Assembly (NCBI GenBank): GCA_015060485.1
Contig: SUYI01000001.1
Span: 62,001 to 126,000, forward strand
Length of the DNA: 64,000 nt
Direction: 5' to 3'
DNA from: Prevotella sp.
GTDB taxonomy: Bacteria; Bacteroidota; Bacteroidia; Bacteroidales; Bacteroidaceae
The notes below the pieces were generated by a model. It ran no database searches. It saw nothing but the letters and a program-made list of their open reading frames with translations, and was not told the origin of the DNA. A program made the translations under genes and the position numbers. Shown piece by piece: positions 17,805-27,212 of this stretch (position 1 is the first letter of the stretch; the number at the start of each line of letters is the position of its first letter).

Positions 17805-18308
17805 TTACTTCAGTCCGAGTTTGGCCTTGACATCAGCCGTGACGTCGGTTGACAATGTAGTGCTGATATAGGGCACACCGCCGGCGATATCCATGATGTA
17901 GACGTAGCCGCCTGCCTGGCCGACAGCCTTGATGGCGTCAATGACCTTGGTGGTGATGGCTTGCATCTTCTCGTTCTGCTCCTTAGCGAGGGCCTGCTGG
18001 TTGTCCTGATAGCTCTGCTGGATCTTCTGGTACATCTCCTGCAGTTCAGTCTCGCGGCGCTGCTTGATGTTGGCGGGCAGGGTGGCCTGCTCCTTCTCAT
18101 AAGCTTCAGACTTCTTCTGCAGCTCTTCCTGCATAGACTTCAGATCGGCTTCATACTGCTTGGTAAGTGTCTCGATGTCGGTACGGGCCTTGGTGAACTC
18201 GGGCATTGCCTGGATAATCTCCTGGGCGTTGACGTGACCGAATTTCTGAGCGTTGGCGGTGGTGAAACCGCAGATTGCGCAAATGGCGCAAAGAATGATT
18301 TTTTTCAT
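17805..18308 (-). CDS. OmpH/Skp-family periplasmic chaperone (second copy)
   Basis: A 167-residue protein with signal peptide (MKKIILCAICAICGFTTANA) followed by QKFGHVNAQEIIQAMPE, then a long charged coiled coil (residues ~35-120, rich in K, E, Q) and a C-terminal segment GYVYIMDIAGGVPYIS. This is the Skp/OmpH layout, a jellyfish-shaped trimer holding unfolded outer-membrane proteins in the periplasm. It is the last gene of the row and lies 56 bp after a paralogue. Confidence 0.9.
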   Translation of the reverse strand: MKKIILCAICAICGFTTANAQKFGHVNAQEIIQAMPEFTKARTDIETLTKQYEADLKSMQEELQKKSEAYEKEQATLPANIKQRRETELQEMYQKIQQSYQDNQQALAKEQNEKMQAITTKVIDAIKAVGQAGGYVYIMDIAGGVPYISTTLSTDVTADVKAKLGLK

Positions 18309-18364
18309 AACCTTTTTGTTTTATTTTTCGTTGTTTCGTTATTTCGGTATAACGGGATTCCTAT

Positions 18365-18880
18365 TTAGTTTGAATATCCCAGTTTAGAGAGAACTTCATT
18401 GGAGATGTCGATCTTAGGGGAGCCGAAGATGATGCCCTGATCGCTGGCGCGGTCGAGAACGAGCTGATAGCCCCGGAGTTCGGCGATTTCCTTGACGGCG
18501 GTGTAGACTTCCTCCTGAATGGGCGTCATGAGGGCGGTGCGCTTCTTGAAGAGCTCACCCTGGGGACCAAAGTACTTCTTCTTCAGTTCGGCGGCCTCCT
18601 GTTCCTTGCCGACGATGGCGTCCTGACGGGCTTTCTTCTGCTCCTGAGAGAGGAAGACGACCTCGTTCTGGTAGTTCTTGTAGAGTGTCTGAGCCTCGAT
18701 TTGCAAGGCGTCGACTTCGGCCTGCCACTTCTTCGACACTTGGTTGAGCTGCTCGTTGGCGCGCTCGTAGGCGGGAATGCTCTTGAAGATGTAGTCCATG
18801 TCGACCAAAGCAAACTTCTGTGCTGAGGCTTGAAGACTCACACAAATCCCACAGATCACACAGATTAAAAAACGTTTCAT
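18365..18880 (-). CDS. OmpH/Skp-family periplasmic chaperone (first copy)
   Basis: A 171-residue paralogue of the downstream gene: signal peptide, QKFALVDMDYIFKSIPAYERANEQL, coiled coil (~35-120), and GYQLVLDRASDQGIIFGSPKIDISNEVLSKLGY. Two tandem Skp-like genes after bamA is a common Bacteroidetes arrangement, and both should deliver barrels to the Bam complex. It starts 50 bp after the bamA stop, across an ACTCATTTCTCATTACTCATTTAGG spacer of short phrases. Confidence 0.9.
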   Translation of the reverse strand: MKRFLICVICGICVSLQASAQKFALVDMDYIFKSIPAYERANEQLNQVSKKWQAEVDALQIEAQTLYKNYQNEVVFLSQEQKKARQDAIVGKEQEAAELKKKYFGPQGELFKKRTALMTPIQEEVYTAVKEIAELRGYQLVLDRASDQGIIFGSPKIDISNEVLSKLGYSN

Positions 18881-18930
18881 ACTAATTATAATTACTCATT
18901 TCTCATTACTCATTTAGGCCGTAGGCCATA

Positions 18931-21600
18931 TTAGAACTCTTGTCCGAGGATGAAGTGGAACTGGCTGCCACCGATGCTGGAGGTGCCGTAGGCGCGGTCG
19001 AAACCGTAGGCCCAGTCGATACCCATCAGGCCGACCATGGGCAGGAAGATACGTACGCCGACACCTGCTGATCGTTTGATGTCGAAGGGATTGAAGTCGC
19101 GCGTCCGTGACCAGGCATTACCGCCCTCGAGGAAGCCTAAGCCGTAGATGGTGGTGTTGCCGAGCATGAAGGGATAGCGCAACTCGAGTGTGAAGCGGTC
19201 GTAGGCATAGCCCGATGCGCCGTAGGGCGTCAGCGAACCATTTTCGTAACCGCGCAGTCCGATGGTCTCCTCAGCATAGCTGGTAGAGTAGCCGCTCATG
19301 CCGTCACCACCCATGTAGAAGGTTTCGAAGGGTGACTTCTTGTCCTTGTTGTAGGATCCGAGGATACCGAGTTCGAAGCGCGTCATAAGCACGAAGCACT
19401 TCTGTCCGCCGGTGAGGGCGGTATAGGTCTTTGATCTGAGTTTCCACTTGTGGTACTCAATCCAGCGGTACTTCTCCTGAAGCTCTTCGCGATAGCGGTC
19501 GCCACTGGTGTTGTAGGTCTCGGTGGTGGCGAGCTTGCTATAGTCCTTGCCGTCGAACAGCGACCAAGGCGGCGTGAATGTGACAGAGGCCACGAACTCG
19601 GAACCGCGACGGGGGAAGAGCTGGTTGTCGGTAGAGGTACGGGCCAGCGTGACACCGAGGTTGATGTTGTTACAGTTACCGTTGGAGATGAGGAAGTAGC
19701 TCCAGTCCTGCAGCATGTAGCGTGTATAGGATAGCGTGGTGGACAGCTGGAAGTAGTCGTCGGGCCAGCGCAGGCGCTTACCCCATCCGAGGCTGATACC
19801 GATGAGCTTGATATACTTGTCGTCGTCGTAGAGTGACGTTAAGTCGTACACTCCGGTGTTGTACATACCATAACCGCCGTAGTAGTTATAGTAGTTGTTC
19901 ATCCAGGCTGAGTTGCGGTAGGTCGACGAGATGTCGGTCTGCTTGGAATAGAATGCGCTGACACTGAATGAATTGGGGCGCTTGCCGCCGAACCATCCCG
20001 TAGAGTAGCCCGTAGACAGCGAGTAGTAGTAGGAGCCGTTGGACTGTCCCGAGAACGACAGCTGTTCACCATCGCCAATGGGCAGGAGTCCACGGTGCAT
20101 GCGGTTCTTGCCAAACAGGTTGCGCATGGAGAAGTTGGTGAGCTTGATGCCCACGCGGCCGATGATACCGGTCTGACCCCAACCCAGCGAGAACTCTAGC
20201 TGGTCGTTGGACTTTTGCTCGAGCTGCCAGTTGATGTCGACGGTGCCGTCTTCGTAGTTAGGCTTGATGTCGGGGTTCACCTTCTCGGGGTCGAAGAATC
20301 CCATGGAGGCGATTTCACGGGCTGAGCGCTGGATGGCGTCCTTCGAGAACAGGTCGCCGGGCTTGGTACGCAGCTCGCGGCGTACGACTTCTTCGTAGAG
20401 TCGGTCGTTACCATAGATGCGTACGTGGCTGATGTGTGCCTGCGTGCCCTCCTGGATGCGCATCTCGAGGTCGATGGAGTCGCCCACGATGTTAACTTCT
20501 GCGGGGTCGAGGTTGTAGAACAGGTAGCCGTTGTTCCAATAGTAGTTACCCACAGCGTCGTCGTCTTCGGAGAGGCGCTTCTTGAGCTGCTTCTGGTTGT
20601 AGACGTCGCCCTTCTTCATGCCAAGCGAGGCATTGAGGTAGTCGCTGGTGACGACGGTGTTTCCCACCCACGTGATGTTGCGCAGGTAGTATTTCTGACC
20701 TTCGTCGACCTTGACGAAGACGTTGACATGCTTCTCGTCGACGGTCCATACGGAATCCTCGAGGATGGTGGCGTCGCGATAGCCCAGCTCGTTGTACTTG
20801 TCGATGAGGGCTTTCTTGGCGTCGTCGTAACGCTCGGGGGTGAACTTCTTGGCTTTAAAGAAGTTCCTGAACTTACCCGCCTCGTTGATCTTGCCGAAGG
20901 CTCCCTTTTTGAAGAGGTTACCCTTGATCTTGTTGTCGGTGAGTTGATCGTTGCCCTCGAAGATAATCTGGCGCACCTTCATCTTGGCCTTCTTGTCGAC
21001 GGTGATGTCGAGGATGACTTCGTTCTTGCTGGTGACGTCATCGCGCTGGACGATGTCGATTTCGGCATTGTTGTAGCCCTTGTCGTCGAAATATTTCTTG
21101 GCTAGGATCTTGGCGCGGTCAATCATGTTGGGCGTAATCTGTGCGCCGCGCATGATGCCCAGCTTGGTTTCCATGTCCTCGCGCTCAGACTTCTTCAGTC
21201 CGTAGTAGTTGATGGCGCTGACTCGCGGACGCGTGGCCAGGTGAACGCAGAGGTAGATCTTGGAACCCACGAGTGAGTCGGCGGTGATGGCGACCTTCGA
21301 GAACAGTCCGTTCTTCCAGTAGCGGCGTATGGCTTCAGTGATTTCGGTTCCAGGTACGCTGATGGTCTGTCCGACGGAGAGTCCGGAGAGTCCTAGGAGC
21401 ACAAAGTCCTCGTAGCCCTCGACACCCTTGACGGTCAGTCCGCCAATTTCGCATTGGCGGGGTGTGCCGGCATACGAGATGTCGGGATTGACGATGACGT
21501 CCTGAGCGTTGGCGCTAAAAGGTAAAAAGGCAAGAAGGTAAAAAGGTAAAATACCTTTTACCATTACCTCTACCCATTTTGTAATCGTTTTTATCTTCAC
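18931..21600 (-). CDS. bamA: Outer-membrane protein assembly factor BamA
   Basis: An 889-residue protein with a signal peptide, several POTRA domains in the first ~450 residues (for example VKGVEGYEDF, VRQIIFEGNDQLTDNKIKGNL, YYLRNITWVGNTVVTSDYLNASLGMKKGDVYN, ISHVRIYGNDRLYEEVVRRELRTKPGDLF), and a C-terminal beta-barrel ending FHFILGQEF with a terminal Phe. BamA inserts beta-barrel proteins into the outer membrane. The signal-peptide core LPFYLLAFLPF is encoded by AAAGGTAAAAAGG repeat phrases (21517-21562). It sits between uppS (25 bp) and the Skp genes. Confidence 0.95.
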   Translation of the reverse strand: MKIKTITKWVEVMVKGILPFYLLAFLPFSANAQDVIVNPDISYAGTPRQCEIGGLTVKGVEGYEDFVLLGLSGLSVGQTISVPGTEITEAIRRYWKNGLFSKVAITADSLVGSKIYLCVHLATRPRVSAINYYGLKKSEREDMETKLGIMRGAQITPNMIDRAKILAKKYFDDKGYNNAEIDIVQRDDVTSKNEVILDITVDKKAKMKVRQIIFEGNDQLTDNKIKGNLFKKGAFGKINEAGKFRNFFKAKKFTPERYDDAKKALIDKYNELGYRDATILEDSVWTVDEKHVNVFVKVDEGQKYYLRNITWVGNTVVTSDYLNASLGMKKGDVYNQKQLKKRLSEDDDAVGNYYWNNGYLFYNLDPAEVNIVGDSIDLEMRIQEGTQAHISHVRIYGNDRLYEEVVRRELRTKPGDLFSKDAIQRSAREIASMGFFDPEKVNPDIKPNYEDGTVDINWQLEQKSNDQLEFSLGWGQTGIIGRVGIKLTNFSMRNLFGKNRMHRGLLPIGDGEQLSFSGQSNGSYYYSLSTGYSTGWFGGKRPNSFSVSAFYSKQTDISSTYRNSAWMNNYYNYYGGYGMYNTGVYDLTSLYDDDKYIKLIGISLGWGKRLRWPDDYFQLSTTLSYTRYMLQDWSYFLISNGNCNNINLGVTLARTSTDNQLFPRRGSEFVASVTFTPPWSLFDGKDYSKLATTETYNTSGDRYREELQEKYRWIEYHKWKLRSKTYTALTGGQKCFVLMTRFELGILGSYNKDKKSPFETFYMGGDGMSGYSTSYAEETIGLRGYENGSLTPYGASGYAYDRFTLELRYPFMLGNTTIYGLGFLEGGNAWSRTRDFNPFDIKRSAGVGVRIFLPMVGLMGIDWAYGFDRAYGTSSIGGSQFHFILGQEF
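21517..21562. repeat. AAAGGTAAAAAGG repeat inside the bamA signal-peptide coding region
   Basis: Tandem AAAAGGTA/AAAAGGCA phrases in frame encode the hydrophobic core of the BamA signal peptide. The same phrase family makes the spacers at 21600-21630 and 59620-59685. Confidence 0.65.
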
Positions 21601-21625
21601 TTTTACTTTTTACTTTTTTACCTTT

Positions 21626-22357
21626 TTACTTTTCCTCAGCCTCGACCTGAGCCTCGGTCTTGCCGAAGCGGCGTTGGCGGCTCTGGTAGCTTTCGATGGC
21701 CTTATGGAGTGCGGCCTCGTCGAAGTCGGGCCAATAAGTGTCGCAGAAATAGAATTCTGAGTAGGCGCACTGCCAGAGCAGGTAGTTGGAGATGCGCAAC
21801 TCGCCACCGGTGCGGATGAGCAGCTCGGGGTCGGGCATAAAGTTGGTCCACAGACGCTCGTTGATGGTGTCCTCGGTGATATCCTCAACACGCAGCTTGC
21901 CGTCCTTCACCTCCTGGGCAATCTGACGGGTGGCGGTGGTGAGTTCGAGTTTCGACGAATAGCTCAGTGCGACAATCATCGTCATGGTGTCGTTCTTGGC
22001 GGTATGCTCTTCGGTCTCGGCGAGTTTCTTGTTGACCTCTGCGGGAATGCGCGAGCGATCGCCGATGACACGGAAGCGTACGTTATTCTTCATGAATATC
22101 TCGTCCTCGAGTGAGGTGAGCACCAGGCCCATGAGCGCTGAGACCTCGTCAGCCGGGCGGTTCCAGTTCTCGGTAGAGAAGGTGTAAAGTGTTAGGAACT
22201 TCACGCCCAGACGGGTACACTCTGAGGTGATGGTACGCACTGCGTCAACTCCGGCCTGGTGTCCGTAGCTGCGATCTTTACCACGTTCGGTGGCCCAGCG
22301 TCCGTTGCCATCCATGATGATGGCGATATGCCGGGGTATGTTATTTCTATCTATCAT
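21626..22357 (-). CDS. uppS: Isoprenyl transferase (undecaprenyl diphosphate synthase)
   Basis: A 243-residue cis-prenyltransferase. The family start [17 protein letters not shown] (residues ~10-26) includes the catalytic Asp, followed by [23 protein letters not shown] and, near the C-terminus, [37 protein letters not shown]. It makes the C55 lipid carrier for peptidoglycan and surface polysaccharide. The last codons and the spacer to bamA are built of a TTTTTAC phrase repeat. Its start overlaps the DUF6089 gene by 11 bp. Confidence 0.95.
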   Translation of the reverse strand: MIDRNNIPRHIAIIMDGNGRWATERGKDRSYGHQAGVDAVRTITSECTRLGVKFLTLYTFSTENWNRPADEVSALMGLVLTSLEDEIFMKNNVRFRVIGDRSRIPAEVNKKLAETEEHTAKNDTMTMIVALSYSSKLELTTATRQIAQEVKDGKLRVEDITEDTINERLWTNFMPDPELLIRTGGELRISNYLLWQCAYSEFYFCDTYWPDFDEAALHKAIESYQSRQRRFGKTEAQVEAEEK

Positions 22358-23036
22358 TGTGACAGGTTTTACATTTTGCCCATAAATCGTATGTGACCGA
22401 CAATTGCAGCATGCTATAGCAGTCGGTGTTCTTAAACAGTCCGCTGCTTTGGATGCCGTAGGGGTCTTTCACCCCGTCGAGCATGTCGCTGCCCGTGAAA
22501 TGCATGGCCCATTCCAGAGCCAGGTTCACGCGGTCGGCCATCTTGTATTTCACGCCACCTCCCAGTGGCACGTTCACTGCGGCATCGGTCTTGTCGGCCG
22601 TGTCAGCTTTGGCGATTGTCGCACCCACTCCTAAAAAAATATAAGGTGTGAGGCGCTTGGCGCCACGATACTCCTGCCCTGTTCCATAGGGCCAGAAGTT
22701 GTATTCGAATCTCAGTCCCACGTCGACCAGCGTACTCTTGAAAGCATAGTCGGTGATGTCGGGATAGAATGTCTTTGCATTTCGGGACGAGCCTTTCATC
22801 TGTCCGTAGCCCACGCTGAAGGCCAGAGCCTTGCGGGGGTCGAGGCGATATTTCGCCAGAAGCGAGCCCATGGGCTGCATGTCTTTGAACAGTGCGCTGT
22901 TGAAGTCGCCCAGATAGGTCACTGCCGCCACAGCACCACCTACCTCGAGGCGGTATTCAGGTTCTGTCTGAGCCTGTGCGCTACCCGTCATAGCCAGCAG
23001 CAGCAACGAGATGCCTATCGACTTCTTCATTCTCAA
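22347..23036 (-). CDS. DUF6089-family outer-membrane beta-barrel protein
   Basis: A 229-residue protein with signal peptide ([22 protein letters not shown]), then [22 protein letters not shown] and alternating strands typical of small barrels, as in DUF6089 proteins that lie before uppS-bamA in many Bacteroidetes. The function is unknown; the conserved position suggests a role in outer-membrane biogenesis. It overlaps uppS by 11 bp. The C-terminal segment has CKTC, an unusual cysteine pair for a barrel. Confidence 0.85.
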   Translation of the reverse strand: MRMKKSIGISLLLLAMTGSAQAQTEPEYRLEVGGAVAAVTYLGDFNSALFKDMQPMGSLLAKYRLDPRKALAFSVGYGQMKGSSRNAKTFYPDITDYAFKSTLVDVGLRFEYNFWPYGTGQEYRGAKRLTPYIFLGVGATIAKADTADKTDAAVNVPLGGGVKYKMADRVNLALEWAMHFTGSDMLDGVKDPYGIQSSGLFKNTDCYSMLQLSVTYDLWAKCKTCHNDR

Positions 23037-23051
23037 AACTTCTCTAACTCC

Positions 23052-24239
23052 TTATTTGTATTTCCACAAAATGGTGTTCAGCAGTCCGCGCCACACTTGT
23101 CCGGTATTGGCGCATTTGAGCCACAGGTAGCTCTCGTCGGAAGTCATATCGATGAGCGGATGTTCCGTTGCCAGTTCTTCAAGATCAGGGAAGTAAAAGC
23201 GTGTGCTTGGCTTCCACGTGATGCCCTCGTCGCGACTCTCGAACATGACTTCGTAGGGAGTCAGCGAGCATCCGCCCAGTCCCTTGCCTCCGATGGCTAC
23301 TACGCAGTCGGCATATTTGGCGATGGTGAGGTTCTCCATTCTGGGCAGTGCATAGCGTGAGTCGGAGAGGTGTCCCATATAAACCCACTGGCCTTTAGGA
23401 GCGTATTCGTCGTTGTCGACAATCTTGCGCCACACCATGGCGATGGACTCCTGGGGGTAGCTCTCGGTAGAGCGGTTGCCCACCAGCAGCACATAGTCGG
23501 TATTAAAGGCGACATCGTCCATGTAGTAGGTGATGAGCGACAGGTCCTGAGTGGGCAGCATGGTGGCATCCTCGTCGAGTAGGTCTTCCTGCCACGTAGC
23601 GCCGTTGTCACGGGATACCATCAGCATGTCATCGACTGACAGGGCATACATCTCGACAGAGCTGCGGCCCAGGTACTTTTTAATGTTCGCACCCCAATAC
23701 TGTGCGTCGAGGGGACGTGTGGGGTAATCGCCAACAGCCTTCTGGTCCCAGCGGAAGACGTCCTTTTCTTCCTGGTGAACATTGACGCTGACGGTATATT
23801 CGCTTTGCCCTTCGCCGTCGCTGGCCCACACGAAGAATTTGCGGGGTACGGAGAAGTCGATGCTGTCGGAAGAGTTGTACCACACCAGCGAGTCTTCGCG
23901 CTCGATACTTTGGATGACTACAGTACCGTTGTGGTAGGTAGACAGCGTGACGGGCACGTGCTTGACGTCTGTGCCGTAGGGCAGCGAGTCAGTATTGTAG
24001 ATGCGGTGGTTGACCTGATCGATGTGGAAAGTATAGCCTGAAGCCGTGAAGGATGTCTTCACGATGGAGTCGGCACCAGTACTGGTGACCGTCTTCGTAT
24101 AGCAGTTCAGTTTTCCCAACGAGAAACTGATGATGGCCGCATCGCTATAAAGTGTTGCTTCGTTGTCGCTTCCCTTCAGGCATGATGCTGTCAAAGAAAG
24201 GCCCGCGAGCAATATGATTAGCGTCTTTAGATGTCTCAT
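23052..24239 (-). CDS. DUF6242-like lipoprotein
   Basis: About 395 residues from the ATG at 24239 (MRHLKTLIILLAGLSLTASC), which starts an ideal lipoprotein signal with lipobox LTASC. Longer in-frame starts (up to 24299) would lie on top of the likely -7 box. The N-terminal ~150 residues look like an Ig-like or beta-sandwich fold (SDAAIISFSLGKLNCYTK...), and the rest has beta-propeller-like phrases such as VSRDNGATWQEDL and ESRDEGITWKPSTRF, which are Asp-box-like. These features match the DUF6242 family of Bacteroides. Ligand unknown. First gene of the DUF6089-uppS-bamA-skp row, 15 bp upstream of DUF6089. Confidence 0.78.
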   Translation of the reverse strand: MRHLKTLIILLAGLSLTASCLKGSDNEATLYSDAAIISFSLGKLNCYTKTVTSTGADSIVKTSFTASGYTFHIDQVNHRIYNTDSLPYGTDVKHVPVTLSTYHNGTVVIQSIEREDSLVWYNSSDSIDFSVPRKFFVWASDGEGQSEYTVSVNVHQEEKDVFRWDQKAVGDYPTRPLDAQYWGANIKKYLGRSSVEMYALSVDDMLMVSRDNGATWQEDLLDEDATMLPTQDLSLITYYMDDVAFNTDYVLLVGNRSTESYPQESIAMVWRKIVDNDEYAPKGQWVYMGHLSDSRYALPRMENLTIAKYADCVVAIGGKGLGGCSLTPYEVMFESRDEGITWKPSTRFYFPDLEELATEHPLIDMTSDESYLWLKCANTGQVWRGLLNTILWKYK

Positions 24240-24266
24240 GAGTCTACTTGAATTCATATTTGGGTG

Positions 24267-24274
24267 CAAATTTA
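24267..24274 (-). promoter_or_regulatory. Possible -7 box for the DUF6242-uppS-bamA row
   Basis: Minus-strand TAAATTTG, followed by CACCC, lies 28 bp before the ATG at 24239. No good -33 element is seen at 19-22 bp. Confidence 0.45.
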
Positions 24275-24374
24275 CGCACATTTTGGCAAATATGAGCATT
24301 TTTCCGACATTTATTAAGTTAAATAAAAGATAAAAAGGTATATTTTGGCATATTTTAGGTTTTCATAACAAAAA

Positions 24375-24405
24375 GAACGCGGTATGAATCACTCACTCCG
24401 CGTTC
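24375..24405 (-). terminator. Terminator after the 31-residue peptide gene
   Basis: 8-bp stem GAACGCGG / CCGCGTTC with a 15-base loop; on the minus strand it ends CCGCGTTCTTTTTG. It starts 5 bp after the peptide stop codon, supporting a short single-gene transcript. Confidence 0.8.
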
Positions 24406-24409
24406 CTTT

Positions 24410-24505
24410 TCAACGAATGTCGGTATGTATCAGTGTAATCACACTCAAGATGGTCAGCACTGCTACAATGGCCAACACAGCCGTTGTTTGAAAATCTAAT
24501 AACAT
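24410..24505 (-). CDS. 31-residue hydrophobic membrane peptide
   Basis: A short frame that starts MLLDFQTTAV and ends TLIHTDIR. Residues ~8-27 are an unbroken run of A, V, L, I and T that would form one transmembrane helix, with an acidic N-terminus and a basic C-terminal residue. It has its own strong promoter (24574-24606), a ~60-nt leader, and an intrinsic terminator immediately after the stop, so it is a self-contained transcription unit of about 200 nt between pckA and DUF6242. I do not recognise the family; candidates are a small membrane regulator or a type I toxin-like peptide. No antisense RNA gene is obvious opposite it. Confidence 0.6.
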   Translation of the reverse strand: MLLDFQTTAVLAIVAVLTILSVITLIHTDIR

Positions 24506-24573
24506 AATCTTTACCTTAAAATCAATAAACTACTAACCTAATGAATAACATATAATCGTCTCGATTACGAGTG

Positions 24574-24606
24574 CAAAATTAGTGCATTTTTATCAATAGG
24601 CGCAAA
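24574..24606 (-). promoter_or_regulatory. Promoter of the 31-residue peptide gene
   Basis: Minus-strand TTTG (24603-24606), 21-bp spacer, TAATTTTG (24574-24581): an exact match to the Bacteroidetes housekeeping consensus. The -33 box overlaps the T-tract of the pckA terminator. Confidence 0.8.
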
Positions 24607-24636
24607 AAAAAGAGCGGTTTCCGAAGAAATCGCCCT
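24604..24636 (-). terminator. pckA terminator with UUCG tetraloop
   Basis: On the minus strand AGGGCGATTTC-TTCG-GAAACCGCTCT is followed by seven or more T. The 11-bp stem (one mismatch) and UUCG loop make a strong intrinsic terminator 30 bp after the pckA stop. Confidence 0.9.
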
Positions 24637-24665
24637 TTATTTTGATGTAAGTCAAAAAACTCAGT

Positions 24666-26279
24666 TTACAGCTTAGGACCAGCAGCGACGAGAGCCTTAC
24701 CAGCCTCGTTGGTGGTGTACTTGCCAAAGTTCTTGATGAAGCGAGCAGCCAGATCCTTAGCCTTCTCCTCCCACTCAGATGCGTTAGCATAAGTGTCGCG
24801 AGGATCGAGGATAGCAGGATTTACGTTGGGCAGAGCTGTGGGAACCTCGAAGTCGAAGTAAGGAATCTTCTTGGTCTCAGCCTTCAGAATGCTGCCATCG
24901 AGAATAGCGTCGATGATACCACGTGTATCAGGGATAGAAATACGCTTGCCTGTACCGTTCCAACCAGTGTTTACGAGGTAAGCCTTGGCACCGCTCTTCT
25001 CCATCTTCTTAACCAGCTCCTCAGCATACTTTGTGGGGTGCAGCTCGAGGAATGCCTGGCCGAAGCAAGCAGAGAAGGTAGGAGTAGGCTCAGTGATACC
25101 ACGCTCTGTACCAGCCAGCTTAGCTGTGAAACCAGAGAGGAAGTAGTACTTCGTCTGCTCGGGAGTCAGGATTGATACTGGGGGCAGCACGCCGAATGCG
25201 TCGGCAGAGAGGAAGATGACGTTCTTAGCCTCTGGACCGGCACTCTTGCCGTTAACCTTCTGCGCAATCTTCTCGATGTGGTTGATAGGATATGATACGC
25301 GGGTGTTCTCGGTTACGCTCTTGTCAGCGAAGTCGATCTTGCCAGCCTCGTCAACAGTTACGTTCTCTAGCAGAGCGTCGCGCTTGATAGCACCGTAGAT
25401 GTCAGGCTCGTTCTCCTTAGAGAGGTTGATAACCTTAGCGTAGCAACCACCCTCGAAGTTGAATACACCCTCGTCGTCCCATCCGTGCTCGTCGTCACCA
25501 ATGAGCAGGCGCTTAGGATCGGTAGAAAGAGTGGTCTTACCAGTACCAGAGAGACCGAAGAAGATAGCGGTGTTCTTACCCTCCATATCGGTGTTGGCAG
25601 AGCAGTGCATTGAAGCGATACCCTGCAGAGGCAGATAGTAGTTCATCATGGAGAACATACCCTTCTTCATCTCACCACCATACCAGGTGTTGATGATGCA
25701 CTGCTCACGAGTAGTCGTGTTGAAGGCTACACAGGTCTCTGAGTTCAGACCCAGCTCCTGATAGTTCTCTACCTTTGCCTTAGAAGCGTTATAGATAACG
25801 AAGTTAGGCTCGAAGCTCTCCAGCTCCTCAGCGGTAGGCTGGATGAACATATTCTTCACAAAGTGTGCCTGCCATGCAACCTCAACGATGAAGCGAACGC
25901 GCAGACGGGTAGCCTCGTTGGCACCGCAGAAAGCGTCCATCACATACAGGTTCTTGTTGCAGAGTTCCTTGATGGCGATCTCCTTAACCTTTGCCCAAAC
26001 CTCCTCGCTCATGGGGTGGTTGTCGTTCTTGTACTCCTCAGAAGTCCACCATACCTTGTCCTGGCTCTGTGCATCCTTTACGATGTACTTGTCCTTAGGT
26101 GAACGTCCGGTATAGATACCAGTCATTACGTTAACAGCGTCGAGCTCGGTGTTTACACCCTTGTCGAAACCCTCGAGACCAGCCTTTGTCTCCTCAGCGA
26201 AGAGATACTCATAAGACGGATTGTGAGCAATCACGGTAGAACCGGTGATGCCATACTGTGTCAAATCTAACTTTGCCAT
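24666..26279 (-). CDS. pckA: Phosphoenolpyruvate carboxykinase (ATP)
   Basis: A 537-residue ATP-type PEP carboxykinase. The kinase P-loop [12 protein letters not shown] is near residue 240, the metal-binding/kinase-2 region is [22 protein letters not shown], and the substrate-site residues are in [11 protein letters not shown] and [18 protein letters not shown]. In rumen and gut Prevotella it mainly runs in the carboxylating direction, PEP to oxaloacetate, gaining ATP and feeding malate dehydrogenase (at 4152) and succinate formation. Full length, monocistronic, with its own promoter region and a strong terminator. Confidence 0.96.
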   Translation of the reverse strand: MAKLDLTQYGITGSTVIAHNPSYEYLFAEETKAGLEGFDKGVNTELDAVNVMTGIYTGRSPKDKYIVKDAQSQDKVWWTSEEYKNDNHPMSEEVWAKVKEIAIKELCNKNLYVMDAFCGANEATRLRVRFIVEVAWQAHFVKNMFIQPTAEELESFEPNFVIYNASKAKVENYQELGLNSETCVAFNTTTREQCIINTWYGGEMKKGMFSMMNYYLPLQGIASMHCSANTDMEGKNTAIFFGLSGTGKTTLSTDPKRLLIGDDEHGWDDEGVFNFEGGCYAKVINLSKENEPDIYGAIKRDALLENVTVDEAGKIDFADKSVTENTRVSYPINHIEKIAQKVNGKSAGPEAKNVIFLSADAFGVLPPVSILTPEQTKYYFLSGFTAKLAGTERGITEPTPTFSACFGQAFLELHPTKYAEELVKKMEKSGAKAYLVNTGWNGTGKRISIPDTRGIIDAILDGSILKAETKKIPYFDFEVPTALPNVNPAILDPRDTYANASEWEEKAKDLAARFIKNFGKYTTNEAGKALVAAGPKL

Positions 26280-26331
26280 AATTTTACTTTGTTTTTATAT
26301 GAAAATTTACGATGTTCCTGAAATTGCGCTG

Positions 26332-26339
26332 CAAAGTTA
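26332..26339 (-). promoter_or_regulatory. pckA -7 box
   Basis: Minus-strand TAACTTTG followed by CAG, 53 bp upstream of the ATG. The -33 region is AT-rich without a clear TTTG. Confidence 0.55.
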
Positions 26340-26452
26340 CTAATTTATTGAGAATTAAGAATGATGAATTAAGAGTTTTTTGCACTCAAAAGGTTCTTTT
26401 TAGGTTAAAGAAGTTAAAAATATAGAGCCCTCTGTCGTTTTTGCCACACCGA

Positions 26453-26485
26453 CTTGTCAAAACTCTGAAATAATTCGTACCTTTG
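26453..26485 (+). promoter_or_regulatory. upp promoter
   Basis: CTTG (26453-26456), 21-bp spacer, TACCTTTG (26478-26485). The ATG follows 19 bp after the box, so the leader is only about 12 nt and lacks a Shine-Dalgarno sequence. Confidence 0.7.
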
Positions 26486-26504
26486 CAAGCAAAACCTAAC
26501 TAAT

Positions 26505-27188
26505 ATGGAAGTAATAGATTTCAGCAAGAGCAACTCGATCCTCAATCAATATATGTCGGAGTTGCGCGACAAGACGATTCAGAAGAACCGTCTGTTGTTC
26601 CGCCACAACATCACGCGCATTGGCGAGATGATGGCCTACGAGTTGTCGAAAACCCTTGAGTATAAGCCCAAGACAGTGACCACGCCTTTGGGAACCCTGT
26701 CGATTCCCCTGCCAAAGGATGACATGGTCATCGCCACTGTGCTGCGTGCGGGACTGCCCTTCCACGAGGGATTCCTCAACGTGTTCGACAAGGCTGACAA
26801 CGGTTTCGTCTCAGCATTCCGCATGTATATCAACCGCGAACATACGGAGGTGGGCATCCATACCGAGTATATTGCTACACAGAGCGTGAAGAACAAGACG
26901 CTGTTGATTGTCGACCCGATGCTGGCAACGGGCGGTAGTCTGGCTGCCGCTATCGAGTCGCTGCTTCAGGCCGGCAAGCCCAAGAAGATTCACCTCTGCT
27001 GCGTCATCGCTGCCCCCGAGGGTATTGAGGTGGTGAAGCAGGCACTGCCCGAGGGTTCCACCATCTGGTGTGCTGCCATCGACCAGGGCATGAACGAGCA
27101 GAAATACATCGTGCCGGGCTTCGGCGACTGCGGCGACCTCTGCTATGGCGAGAAGTTGCAAAGCTTCCGTAAGATTACCGATAAGTAA
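26505..27188 (+). CDS. upp: Uracil phosphoribosyltransferase
   Basis: A 227-residue cytoplasmic enzyme converting uracil and PRPP to UMP (pyrimidine salvage). The PRPP-binding loop is VDPMLATGGSLAAAI (~residues 139-153) and the uracil-binding loop near the C-terminus reads GFGDCGDLCYG, a variant of the usual GLGDAGDR. FRHNITRIGEMMAYE and VLRAGLPFHEGFL are also family-typical. It is followed 24 bp later by a thioredoxin-like lipoprotein gene on the same strand, which may share the transcript but is functionally unrelated. Confidence 0.94.
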   Translation: MEVIDFSKSNSILNQYMSELRDKTIQKNRLLFRHNITRIGEMMAYELSKTLEYKPKTVTTPLGTLSIPLPKDDMVIATVLRAGLPFHEGFLNVFDKADNGFVSAFRMYINREHTEVGIHTEYIATQSVKNKTLLIVDPMLATGGSLAAAIESLLQAGKPKKIHLCCVIAAPEGIEVVKQALPEGSTIWCAAIDQGMNEQKYIVPGFGDCGDLCYGEKLQSFRKITDK

Positions 27189-27212
27189 CAGCACCCGCCC
27201 CGACATTTTTCC

